Origin: Nymphaea colorata
Taxonomy: Eukaryota; Streptophyta; Magnoliopsida; Nymphaeales; Nymphaeaceae
Length of the DNA: 40,881 nt
NCBI RefSeq assembly: GCF_008831285.2
Contig: NW_022205173.1
Coordinates: 1 to 40,881, forward strand
Reading direction: 5' to 3'
Numbering within the stretch: position 1 is the stretch's first letter; each line of letters opens with the position of its first letter. The notes beneath the pieces are model-generated. The model saw only the letters and a program-made list of their open reading frames with translations. It was not told the DNA's origin and made no database searches. Below are positions 1 to 11,825 of the stretch, piece after piece. The translations under genes were made by a program, and so were the position numbers.

Positions 1-108
1 GTTACATTTATAATGATTCTTAATACGGATGTCCTTAACAAGTGATTCATTTGGTGTCATATAGTTAACCTAATGTGTTTCACTTGTAATTTAATTGAAT
101 GTGCTTAA

Positions 109-288
109 CAAGTGAATTAGGTTAACAATAGGGCACCAAATGAATCACTCAAATCTCATTCATTTTCATGCAAGCCTGTGATTTCAATCTACTAAAACAT
201 TTAACATGGATATAACAATAAGTCAAGTACATTCAATAAAGTATGCATGATCATATGAATCACTTAAATCTGACTCATATTGGTACGA
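109..288 (-). repeat. Inverted C-B segment, HOR copy 1
   Basis: Same breakpoints as the reference. Local variants are gtatgcatgatc where most copies have gtatgcgtgatc, and tgactcatattgg where others have tgactcgtattgg. Confidence 0.88.
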
Positions 289-1216
289 CTATAGTGCACG
301 ATCTAAAGGATTGAAACACAAGTTGTATCAATACAAGTGCGATTTAAGTGATTCAAATGATCACACATACTTAATTAAATGTGCTTAACTTATTGTTACA
401 TCCATGTTGCTTGATTAAGTGAACTGAAATCACAAGTTTGTATGAAAATGAATGTGATTCGAGTGATTCATTTGCTGTTTTATAGTTAACCTAACGTGTT
501 TCACATGTTATTACATCCATGATCAATGATTTAAATAATTAAACTCACAAGTTTATATGGATATAAAGGAGACTATGCATTAGTTTGATCCTTTCTAGTT
601 TGTACGATAAGTTGAACATATTGTTACATCTATAGTGATCGATGCACAAGTTCACATCAATACGAGTGGGATTTAAGTGATTCAATTGATCACACATATT
701 TAATTGAATGTACTTAACTTGTTGTTACGTTTATATTAAATGATTTAGTAAATTCAAATCATAGGTTTATATGAAATGAATGGGATTCGAGTGATTCATT
801 TGGTGTCTTACAGGTAACTTAATGTGTTTCACTTGTTATTACATACATTTGATCACTTATGTTTAATCGAGAGATTATGTGATTCATTTTTACTTGTTCT
901 TACATACATTTGATAACTTATATTTAATTGAATGTGCGTAACCATTTGTTACATACGTATAGAATGACTTAGTGGGTTGAAAAAAGAAGTCCGTTTGGAA
1001 ATGAATGAGTCAAGTCACTATATTGGTCCCTTATAGTTAATCTAATGTATTTCACTTGTTATTACATCTATAATGAATGATTTAAATGGTTGAAATCACA
1101 AGTTTATATGGATGCAAATGGTTGAAGTCACTATATTTGTACACGTGTAGTTAGTCCGATGAGTTGAATTTGTTGTTACATCTATAGGAAAGTTCTAAAG
1201 GATTGAAATCACATGT

Positions 1217-1275
1217 TCGTATAATACGAGTGGATTTAAGTGATTCATATAATCATGCATACTTTGTGCGAAAAT
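1217..1275. other. B-type patch and 66-bp deletion, HOR copy 1
   Basis: 1217-1235 reads gtataatacgagtgg, like the B monomer 345 bp downstream, but the sequence then returns to the first B type (ttcatataatcatgcatac). At about 1267 the following 66 bp are missing, with only ttt shared at the join. The same small region is therefore altered twice. Confidence 0.75.
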
Positions 1276-3182
1276 GAATGAGATTCGAGTGATTCATTTG
1301 GTGTCTTGTAGTTAACCTATTGTGTTTCACTTGTTATTACATTTTGATCAATGATTTAAATGATTAAAACTTACAAGTTTGTATGGATAAAAGGAGACCT
1401 ATGCATTAGTTTGATCCCTGTAGTTAGTTCAATAAGTTGAACTAGTTCTTACATCTATGGTGATCGATGTAAGGAATTAAATCACAAGTTCGTATCAATA
1501 CGAGTGGGATTTAAGTGATTCATTTTATCACACATACGTAATTGAATGTGCTTAACTTGTTGTTACGTCTATATTAAATGATTAGTAGATTAAAATCATA
1601 GGTTTGTATGAAAATGAATGATATTGGAGTGATTCATTTGGTGTCTTGTAAGTAACCTAATGTGTTTCACTTGTTATTACATATATTTCATCACTTATAT
1701 TTAATTGAGAGATTAAGTGATTGATTTTCACTTGTTATTACATATAATTGATCACTTGTATTTAATTGAATGTGCGTGACCATTTCTTACTTACGTATAG
1801 AATGACCTAGTGGCTTTGATACCAGAAGTTCGTTTGGAATACATATATAATGAATGATTTAAATGATTGAAATCACATGTTCATGTGGATACAAACGCGT
1901 GTAGTTAGTCCGATGAGTTGAATTTATTGTTACAACTATAGTGCACGATCTAAATGATTGAAATCACAAGTTCTATCAATACAAGTGCGATTTAAGTGAT
2001 TCAAATGATCACACATACTTAATTGAATGTGCTTAACTTGTTGTTACATCCATATTGCTAGATTAAGTGAATTCAAATCACAAGTTTGTGTGAAAATAAA
2101 TGAGATTTGAGTGATTCATTTGGTGTCTTATAATTAACCTAATGTGTTTCACTCGTTATGACATCTATGATCAACGATTTAAACGATAAAAACTCACAAG
2201 TTTATATGGATGTAAAGGAGACCTATGGATTAGTTTAGTTTGATCCCTTGTAGTTTGTTCAATAAGTTGAACATGTTGTTACATCTCATTCATTTGTATC
2301 CATACGCACACTAAATCACTCGTCTCGATACGAGTGAGATTTAAGTGATTCATTTGATCACGCATACTTAATTGAATGTGCTTAACTTGTTGTTACGTCT
2401 ATATTAAATGATTTAGTATATTGAAATCATAGGTTTGTATGGAAATGAATGAGATTTGAGTGATTCATTTGGTGTCTTGTAGGTAACCTAATATGTTTCA
2501 CTTGTTATTACATATATTTGATCACATATATTTAATTGAGAGATTAAATGATTCATTTTCACTTGTTATTATATATATTTGATCAATATATTTAATTGAG
2601 TGTGCGTAGCCGTTTGTTACATACGTATAGAATGACTTAGCGGCTTGAAATAAGAAGTTCGTCTGGAAATGAATGAGAGTCAGGTCATTAAGTTGGTCCC
2701 TTACAGTTAATCTAGTGTATTTCACTTGTCATTACATCTATAATGAATGATTTGAATGATTGAAATCGCAAGTTCATATGGATACAAATGGGATCTATGC
2801 ATTACTTTGAATGCGTGTAATTAGTCCGATGAGTTGAATTTGTTGTTACATCTATAGTGAACGATCTAAAGGATTGAAATCACGCGTTCGTACCAATACA
2901 AGTGAGATTTAAATGATTCATATGATCATGCATGCTTAATTGAATGTGTTTAACTTGTTGTTACATCTATATTAAATGATTTAGTAGATCGAAATCACAA
3001 GTTTGTATGAAAATGAATGAGATTCGAGTGATTCATTTGGTGTCTTATGGTTTACCTAATGTGTTTCACTAGTTGTTACATTTATAATGATTCTTAATAC
3101 GGATGTCCTTAACAAGTGATTCATTTGGTGTCATATAGTTAACCTAATGTGTTTCACTTGTAATTTAATTGAATGTGCTTAA

Positions 3183-3362
3183 CAAGTGAATTAGGTTAAC
3201 AATAGGGCACCAAATGAATCACTCAAATCTCATTCATTTTCATGCAAGCCTGTGATTTCAATCTACTAAATCATTTAACATGGATATAACAATAAGTCAA
3301 GTACATTCAATAAAGTATGCGTGATCATATGAATCACTTAAATCTGACTCGTATTGGTACGG
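3183..3362 (-). repeat. Inverted C-B segment, HOR copy 2
   Basis: Begins caagtgaattagg and ends at the ggtacg/gctatag breakpoint (ggtacggctatag form). Confidence 0.88.
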
Positions 3363-4281
3363 CTATAGTGCACGATCTAAAGGATTGAAATTACAAGTTC
3401 GTATCAATACAAGTGCGATTTAAGTGACTCAAATGATCACACATACCTAATTAAATGTGCTTAACTTATTGTTACATCCATGTTGCTTGATTAAGCGAAC
3501 TGAAATCACAAGTTTGTATGAAAATGAATGTGATTCGAGTGATTCATTTGCTGTCTTATAGTTAACCTAACGTGTTTCACATGTTATTACATCCATGATC
3601 AATGATTTAAATAATTAAAACTCACAAGTTTATATGGATATAAAGGAGACTATGCATTAGTTTGATCCTTTCTAGTTTGTACGATAAGTTGAACATATTG
3701 TTACATCTATAGTGATCGATGCACAAGTTCACATCAATACGAGTGGGATTTAAGTGATTCAATTGATCACGCATATTTAATTGAATGTACTTAACTTGTT
3801 GTTACGTTTATATTAAATGATTTAGTAAATTCAAATCATAGGTTTATATGAAATGAATGGGATTCGAGTGATTCATTTGGTGTCTTACAGGTAACTTAAT
3901 GTGTTTCACTTGTTATTACATACATTTGATCACTTATGTTTAATCGAGAGATTATGTGATTCATTTTTACTTGTTCTTACATACATTTGATAACTTATAT
4001 TTAATTGAATGTGCGTAACCATTTGTTACATACGTATAGAATGACTTAGTGGGTTGAAAAAAGAAGTCCGTTTGGAAATGAATGAGTCAAGTCACTATAT
4101 TGGTCCCTTATAGTTAATCTAATGTATTTCACTTGTTATTACATCTATAATGAATGATTTAAATGGTTGAAATCACAAGTTTATATGGATGCAAATGGTT
4201 GAAGTCACTATATTTGTACACGTGTAGTTAGTCCGATGAGTTGAATTTGTTGTTACATCTATAGGAAACGTTCTAAAGGAT

Positions 4282-4310
4282 TGAAATCACATGTTCGTAT
4301 CAATACGAGT
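4282..4310. other. 345-bp deletion junction, HOR copy 2
   Basis: The left side matches the B at reference 28763 (ctaaaggattgaaatcacat), the right side the B at 29108 (cgtatcaatacgagtggg). The switch falls inside the gaaatcaca-gttcgta stretch shared by the two B monomers, as expected for recombination between neighbouring B units one trimer apart. Confidence 0.9.
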
Positions 4311-5878
4311 GGGATTTAAGTGATTCATTTTATCACACATACGTAATTGAATGTGCTTAACTTGTTGTTACATCTATATTAAATGATTTAGTAGATTAAA
4401 ATCATAGGTTTGTATGAAAATGAATGATATTGGAGTGATTCATTTGGTGTCTTGTAAGTAACCTAATGTGTTTCACTTGTTATTACATATATTTCATCAC
4501 TTATATTTATTGAGAGATTAAGTGATTGATTTTCACTTGTTATTACATATAATTGATCACTTGTATTTAATTGAATGTGCGTGACCATTTCTTACTTACG
4601 TATAGAATGACCTAGTGGCTTTGATACCAGAAGTTCGTTTGGAATACATATATAATGAATGATTTAAATGATTGAAATCACATGTTCATGTGGATACAAA
4701 CGCGTGTAGTTAGTCCGATGAGTTGAATTTATTGTTACAACTATAGTGCACGATCTAAATGATTGAAATCACAAGTTCTTATCAATACAAGTGCGATTTA
4801 AGTGATTCAAATGATCACACATACTTAATTGAATGTGCTTAACTTGTTGTTACATCCATATTGCTAGATTAAGTGAATTCAAATCACAAGTTTGTGTGAA
4901 AATAAATGAGATTTGAGTGATTCATTTGGTGTCTTATAATTAACCTAATGTGTTTCACTCGTTATGACATCTATGATCAACGATTTAAACGATAAAAACT
5001 CACAAGTTTATATGGATGTAAAGGAGACCTATGGATTAGTTTAGTTTGATCCCTTGTAGTTTGTTCAATAAGTTGAACATGTTGTTACATCTCATTCATT
5101 TGTATCCATACGCACACTAAATCACTCGTCTCGATACGAGTGAGATTTAAGTGATTCATTTGATCACGCATACTTAATTGAATGTGCTTAACTTGTTGTT
5201 ACGTCTATATTAAATGATTTAGTATATTGAAATCATAGGTTTGTATGGAAATGAATGAGATTTGAGTGATTCATTTGGTGTCTTGTAGGTAACCTAATAT
5301 GTTTCACTTGTATTACATATATTTGATCACATATATTTAATTGAGAGATTAAATGATTCATTTTCACTTGTTATTATATATATTTGATCAATATATTTAA
5401 TTGAGTGTGCGTAGCCGTTTGTTACATACGTATAGAATGACTTAGGGCTTGAAATAAGAAGTTCGTCTGGAAATGAATGAGAGTCAGGTCATTAAGTTGG
5501 TCCCTTACAGTTAATCTAGTGTATTTCACTTGTCATTACATCTATAATGAATGATTTGAATGATTGAAATCGCAAGTTCATATGGATACAAATGGGATCT
5601 ATGCATTACTTTGAATGCGTGTAATTAGTCCGATGAGTTGAATTTGTTGTTACATCTATAGTGAACGATCTAAAGGATTGAAATCACGCGTTCGTACCAA
5701 TACAAGTGAGATTTAAATGATTCATATGATCATGCATGCTTAATTGAATGTGTTTAACTTGTTGTTACATCTATATTAAATGATTTAGTAGATCGAAATC
5801 ACAAGTTTGTATGAAAATGAATGAGATTCGAGTGATTCATTTGGTGTCTTATGGTTTACCTAATGTGTTTCACTAGTT

Positions 5879-8800
5879 GTTACATTTATAATGATTCTTA
5901 ATACGGATGTCCTTAACAAGTGATTCATTTGGTGTCATATAGTTAACCTAATGTGTTTCACTTGTAATTTAATTGAATGTGCTTAACAAGTGAATTAGGT
6001 TAACAATAGGGCACCAAATGAATCACTCAAATCTCATTCATTTTCATGCAAGCCTGTGATTTCAATCTACTAAATCATTTAACATGGATATAACAATAAG
6101 TCAAGTACATTCAATAAAGTATGCGTGATCATATGAATCACTTAAATCTGACTCGTATTGGTACGGCTATAGTGCACGATCTAAAGGATTGAAATTACAA
6201 GTTCGTATCAATACAAGTGCGATTTAAGTGACTCAAATGATCACACATACTTAATTAAATGTGCTTAACTTATTGTTACATCCATGTTGCTTGATTAAGC
6301 GAACTGAAATCACAAGTTTGTATGAAAATGAATGTGATTCGAGTGATTCATTTGCTGTCTTATAGTTAACCTAACGTGTTTCACATGTTATTACATCCAT
6401 GATCAATGATTTAAATAATTAAAACTCACAAGTTTATATGGATATAAAGGAGACCTATGCATTAGTTTGATCCTTTCTAGTTTGTACGATAAGTTGAACA
6501 TATTGTTACATCTATAGTGATCGATGCACAAGTTCACATCAATACGAGTGGGATTTAAGTGATTCAATTGATCACGCATATTTAATTGAATGTACTTAAC
6601 TTGTTGTTACGTTTATATTAAATGATTTAGTAAATTCAAATCATAGGTTTATATGAAAATGAATGGGATTCGAGTGATTCATTTGGTGTCTTACAGGTAA
6701 CTTAATGTGTTTCACTTGTTATTACATACATTTGATCACTTATGTTTAATCGAGAGATTATGTGATTCATTTTTACTTGTTCTTACATACATTTGATAAC
6801 TTATATTTAATTGAATGTGCGTAACCATTTGTTACATACGTATAGAATGACTTAGTGGGTTGAAAAAAGAAGTCCGTTTGGAAATGAATGAGTCAAGTCA
6901 CTATATTGGTCCCTTATAGTTAATCTAATGTATTTCACTTGTTATTACATCTATAATGAATGATTTAAATGGTTGAAATCACAAGTTTATATGGATGCAA
7001 ATGGTTGAAGTCACTATATTTGTACACGTGTAGTTAGTCCGATGAGTTGAATTTGTTGTTACATCTATAGGAACGTTCTAAAGGATTGAAATCACATGTT
7101 CGTACGAATACAGTGAGATTTAAGTGATTCATATAATCATGCATACTTAATTGAATGTGTTTAACTTGTTGTTACGTCTATAATAATGATTTAGTAGATT
7201 GAAATCACAAGTTTGTGCGAAATGAATGAGATTCGAGTGATTCATTTGGTGTCTTGTAGTTAACCTATTGTGTTTCACTTGTTATTACATCTTTGATCAA
7301 TGATTTAAATGATTAAAACTTACAAGTTTGTATGGATATAAAGGAGACCTATGCATTAGTTTGATCCCTTGAGTTAGTTCAATAGTTGAACTAGTTCTTA
7401 CATCTATGGTGATCGATGTAAGGAATTGAAATCACAAGTTCGTATCAATACGAGTGGGATTTAAGTGATTCATTTTATCACACATACGTAATTGAATGTG
7501 CTTAACTTGTTGTTACATCTATATTAAATGATTTAGTAGATTAAAATCATAGGTTTGTATGAAAATGAATGATATTGGAGTGATTCATTTGGTGTCTTGT
7601 AAGTAACCTAATGTGTTTCACTTGTTATTACATATATTTCATCACTTATATTTAATTGAGAGATTAATGATTGATTTTCACTTGTTATTACATATAATTG
7701 ATCACTTGTATTTAATTGAATGTGCGTGACCATTTCTTACTTACGTATAGAATGACCTAGTGGCTTTGATACCAGAAGTTCGTTTGGAATACATATATAA
7801 TGAATGATTTAAATGATTGAAATCACATGTTCATGTGGATACAAACGCGTGTAGTTAGTCCGATGAGTTGAATTTATTGTTACAACTATAGTGCACGATC
7901 TAAATGATTGAAATCACAAGTTCGTATCAATACAAGTGCGATTTAAGTGATTCAAATGATCACACATACTTAATTGAATGTGCTTAACTTGTTGTTACAT
8001 CCATATTGCTAGATTAAGTGAATTCAAATCACAAGTTTGTGTGAAAATAAATGAGATTTGAGTGATTCATTTGGTGTCTTATAATTAACCTAATGTGTTT
8101 CACTCGTTATGACATCTATGATCAACGATTTAAACGATAAAAACTCACAAGTTTATATGGATGTAAAGGAGACCTATGGATTAGTTTAGTTTGATCCCTT
8201 GTAGTTTGTTCAATAAGTTGAACATGTTGTTACATCTCATTCATTTGTATCCATACGCACACTAAATCACTCGTCTCGATACGAGTGAGATTTAAGTGAT
8301 TCATTTGATCACGCATACTTAATTGAATGTGCTTAACTTGTTGTTACGTCTATATTAAATGATTTAGTATATTGAAATCATAGGTTTGTATGGAAATGAA
8401 TGAGATTTGAGTGATTCATTTGGTGTCTTGTAGGTAACCTAATATGTTTCACTTGTTATTACATATATTTGATCACATATATTTAATTGAGAGATTAAAT
8501 GATTCATTTTCACTTGTTATTATATATATTTGATCAATATATTTAATTGAGTGTGCGTAGCCGTTTGTTACATACGTATAGAATGACTTAGCGGCTTGAA
8601 ATAAGAAGTTCGTCTGGAAATGAATGAGAGTCAGGTCATTAAGTTGGTCCCTTACAGTTAATCTAGTGTATTTCACTTGTCATTACATCTATAATGAATG
8701 ATTTGAATGATTGAAATCGCAAGTTCATATGGATACAAATGGGATCTATGCATTACTTTGAATGCGTGTAATTAGTCCGATGAGTTGAATTTGTTGTTAC

Positions 8801-9025
8801 ATCTATAGTGAACGATCTAAAGGATTGAAATCACGCGTTCGTACCAATACAAGTGAGATTTAAATGATTCATATGATCATGCATGCTTAATTGAATGTGT
8901 TTAACTTGTTGTTACATCTATATTAAATGATTTAGTAGATCGAAATCACAAGTTTGTATGAAAATGAATGAGATTCGAGTGATTCATTTGGTGTCTTATG
9001 GTTTACCTAATGTGTTTCACTAGTT
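5879..9025 (+). repeat. HOR copy 3 (3147 bp, full set of monomers)
   Basis: Left-type copy with all modules present, including the A-B-C period missing from copies 2 and 4 (about 7091 to 7431) and the 66 bp missing from copy 1. It has small single-base losses, for example cgaatacagtgag near 7111 and aatagttgaact near 7381. Left-type markers are tttgctgtc, gtgactcaaatg, tttcatcac and ttattatatata. It pairs with copy 4 as copy 1 pairs with copy 2. Confidence 0.95.
5987..6166 (-). repeat. Inverted C-B segment, HOR copy 3
   Basis: Intact inverted segment with the ggtacggctatag junction form shared with copies 2 and 4. Confidence 0.88.
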
Positions 9026-9133
9026 GTTACATTTATAATGATTCTTAATACGGATGTCCTTAACAAGTGATTCATTTGGTGTCATATAGTTAACCTAATG
9101 TGTTTCACTTGTAATTTAATTGAATGTGCTTAA

Positions 9134-9313
9134 CAAGTGAATTAGGTTAACAATAGGGCACCAAATGAATCACTCAAATCTCATTCATTTTCATGCAAGC
9201 CTGTGATTTCAATCTACTAAATCATTTAACATGGATATAACAATAAGTCAAGTACATTCAATAAAGTATGCGTGATCATATGAATCACTTAAATCTGACT
9301 CGTATTGGTACGG
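9134..9313 (-). repeat. Inverted C-B segment, HOR copy 4
   Basis: Intact inverted segment with the ggtacggctatag junction form. Confidence 0.88.
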
Positions 9314-10221
9314 CTATAGTGCACGATCTAAAGGATTGAAATTACAAGTTCGTATCAATACAAGTGCGATTTAAGTGATCAAATGATCACACATACTAAT
9401 TAAATGTGCTTAACTTATTGTTACATCCATGTTGCTTGATTAAGCGAACTGAAATCACAAGTTTGTATGAAAATGAATGTGATTCGAGTGATTCATTTGC
9501 TGTCTTATAGTTAACCTAACGTGTTTCACATGTTATTACATCCATGATCAATGATTTAAATAATTAAAACTCACAAGTTTATATGGATATAAAGGAGACT
9601 ATGCATTAGTTTGATCCTTTCTAGTTTGTACGATAAGTTGAACATATTGTTACATCTATAGTGATCGATGCACAAGTTCACATCAATACGAGTGGGATTT
9701 AAGTGATTCAATTGATCACGCATATTTAATTGAATGTACTTAACTTGTTGTTACGTTTATATTAAATGATTTAGTAAATTCAAATCATAGGTTTATATGA
9801 AAATGAATGGATTCGAGTGATTCATTTGGTGTCTTACAGGTAACTTAATGTGTTTCACTTGTTATTACATACATTTGATCACTTATGTTTAATCGAGAGA
9901 TTATGTGATTCATTTTTACTTGTTCTTACATACATTTGATAACTTATATTTAATTGAATGTGCGTAACCATTTGTTACATACGTATAGAATGACTTAGTG
10001 GTTGAAAAAAGAAGTCCGTTTGGAAATGAATGAGTCAAGTCACTATATTGGTCCCTTATAGTTAATCTAATGTATTTCACTTGTTATTACATCTATAATG
10101 AATGATTTAAATGGTTGAAATCACAAGTTTATATGGATGCAAATGGTTGAAGTCACTATATTTGTACACGTGTAGTTAGTCCGATGAGTTGAATTTGTTG
10201 TTACATCTATAGGAAACGTTC

Positions 10222-10250
10222 TAAAGGATTGAAATCACATGTTCGTATCA
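10222..10250. other. 345-bp deletion junction, HOR copy 4
   Basis: Same switch between the two B monomers as in copy 2, with the same ataggaaacgttc flank upstream. Confidence 0.9.
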
Positions 10251-11825
10251 ATACGAGTGGGATTTAAGTGATTCATTTATCACACATACGTAATTGAATG
10301 TGCTTAACTTGTTGTTACATCTATATTAAATGATTTAGTAGATTAAAATCATAGGTTTGTATGAAAATGAATGATATTGGAGTGATTCATTTGGTGTCTT
10401 GTAAGTAACCTAATGTGTTTCACTTGTTATTACATATATTTCATCACTTATATTTATTGAGAGATTAAGTGATTGATTTTCACTTGTTATTACATATAAT
10501 TGATCACTTGTATTTAATTGAATGTGCGTGACCATTTCTTACTTACGTATAGAATGACCTAGTGGCTTTGATACCAGAAGTTCGTTTGGAATACATATAT
10601 AATGAATGATTTAAATGATTGAAATCACATGTTCATGTGGATACAAACGCGTGTAGTTAGTCCGATGAGTTGAATTTATTGTTACAACTATAGTGCACGA
10701 TCTAAATGATTGAAATCACAAGTTCTATCAATACAAGTGCGATTTAAGTGATTCAAATGATCACACATACTTAATTGAATGTGCTTAACTTGTTGTTACA
10801 TCCATATTGCTAGATTAAGTGAATTCAAATCACAAGTTTGTGTGAAAATAAATGAGATTTGAGTGATTCATTTGGTGTCTTATAATTAACCTAATGTGTT
10901 TCACTCGTTATGACATCTATGATCAACGATTTAAACGATAAAAACTCACAAGTTTATATGGATGTAAAGGAGACCTATGGATTAGTTTAGTTTGATCCCT
11001 TGTAGTTTGTTCAATAAGTTGAACATGTTGTTACATCTCATTCATTTGTATCCATACGCACACTAAATCACTCGTCTCGATACGAGTGAGATTTAAGTGA
11101 TTCATTTGATCACGCATACTTAATTGAATGTGCTTAACTTGTTGTTACGTCTATATTAAATGATTTAGTATATTGAAATCATAGGTTTGTATGGAAATGA
11201 ATGAGATTTGAGTGATTCATTTGGTGTCTTGTAGGTAACCTAATATGTTTCACTTGTATTACATATATTTGATCACATATATTTAATTGAGAGATTAAAT
11301 GATTCATTTTCACTTGTTATTATATATATTTGATCAATATATTTAATTGAGTGTGCGTAGCCATTTGTTACATACGTATAGAATGACTTAGCGGCTTGAA
11401 ATAAGAAGTTCGTCTGGAAATGAATGAGAGTCAGGTCATTAAGTTGGTCCCTTACAGTTAATCTAGTGTATTTCACTTGTCATTACATCTATAATGAATG
11501 ATTTGAATGATTGAAATCGCAAGTTCATATGGATACAAATGGGATCTATGCATTACTTTGAATGCGTGTAATTAGTCCGATGAGTTGAATTTGTTGTTAC
11601 ATCTATAGTGAACGATCTAAAGGATTGAAATCACGCGTTCGTACCAATACAAGTGAGATTTAAATGATTCATATGATCATGCATGCTTAATTGAATGTGT
11701 TTAACTTGTTGTTACATCTATATTAAATGATTTAGTAGATCGAAATCACAAGTTTGTATGAAAATGAATGAGATTCGAGTGATTCATTTGGTGTCTTATG
11801 GTTTACCTAATGTGTTTCACTAGTT

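Larger units (their letters stand above)
1..3074 (+). repeat. HOR copy 1 (3074 bp, 66-bp internal deletion)
   Basis: Complete left-type copy. It is short mainly because about 66 bp are missing near 1267, where gcatac joins ttt-gtgcg directly, removing the end of one B monomer and the first half of the next C. Just before this, 1217-1235 reads like the other B monomer of the pair (cgtataatacgagtgg), a possible conversion patch. It carries left-type markers such as tttgctg near 471, tttcatcac near 1686 and ttattatatata near 2563. Several further single-base losses are scattered through it. Unlike copies 2-5, it shares ggtacgactatag and ttaagtgaactg with copies 6-13. Confidence 0.93.
3075..5878 (+). 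repeat. HOR copy 2 (2804 bp, lacks one 345-bp A-B-C period)
   Basis: Complete but short. After gaaatcacatgttcgta near 4300 the sequence continues as the B monomer that normally lies 345 bp further on (tcaatacgagtggg), so exactly one A-B-C period is missing. It shares two private losses with copy 4: cttgtatta at 5309-5315, where others have cttgttatta, and tttattgag at 4507-4514, where others have tttaattgag. These mark copies 2 and 4 as duplicates. Two bases are also missing at cttagggcttg near 5445, which breaks the small reverse-strand frame open in the other copies. Confidence 0.95.
9026..11825 (+). repeat. HOR copy 4 (2800 bp, same 345-bp deletion as copy 2)
   Basis: The deletion junction near 10240-10250 is the same as in copy 2, and so are the private losses at 10452-10460 (tttattga) and 11251-11259 (cacttgtat). 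Shared junction plus shared indels mean a common origin rather than two independent deletions. Extra single-base losses include acatactaatt near 9396, shared with copy 5, and gtggttgaaaa near 9999. Confidence 0.95.
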
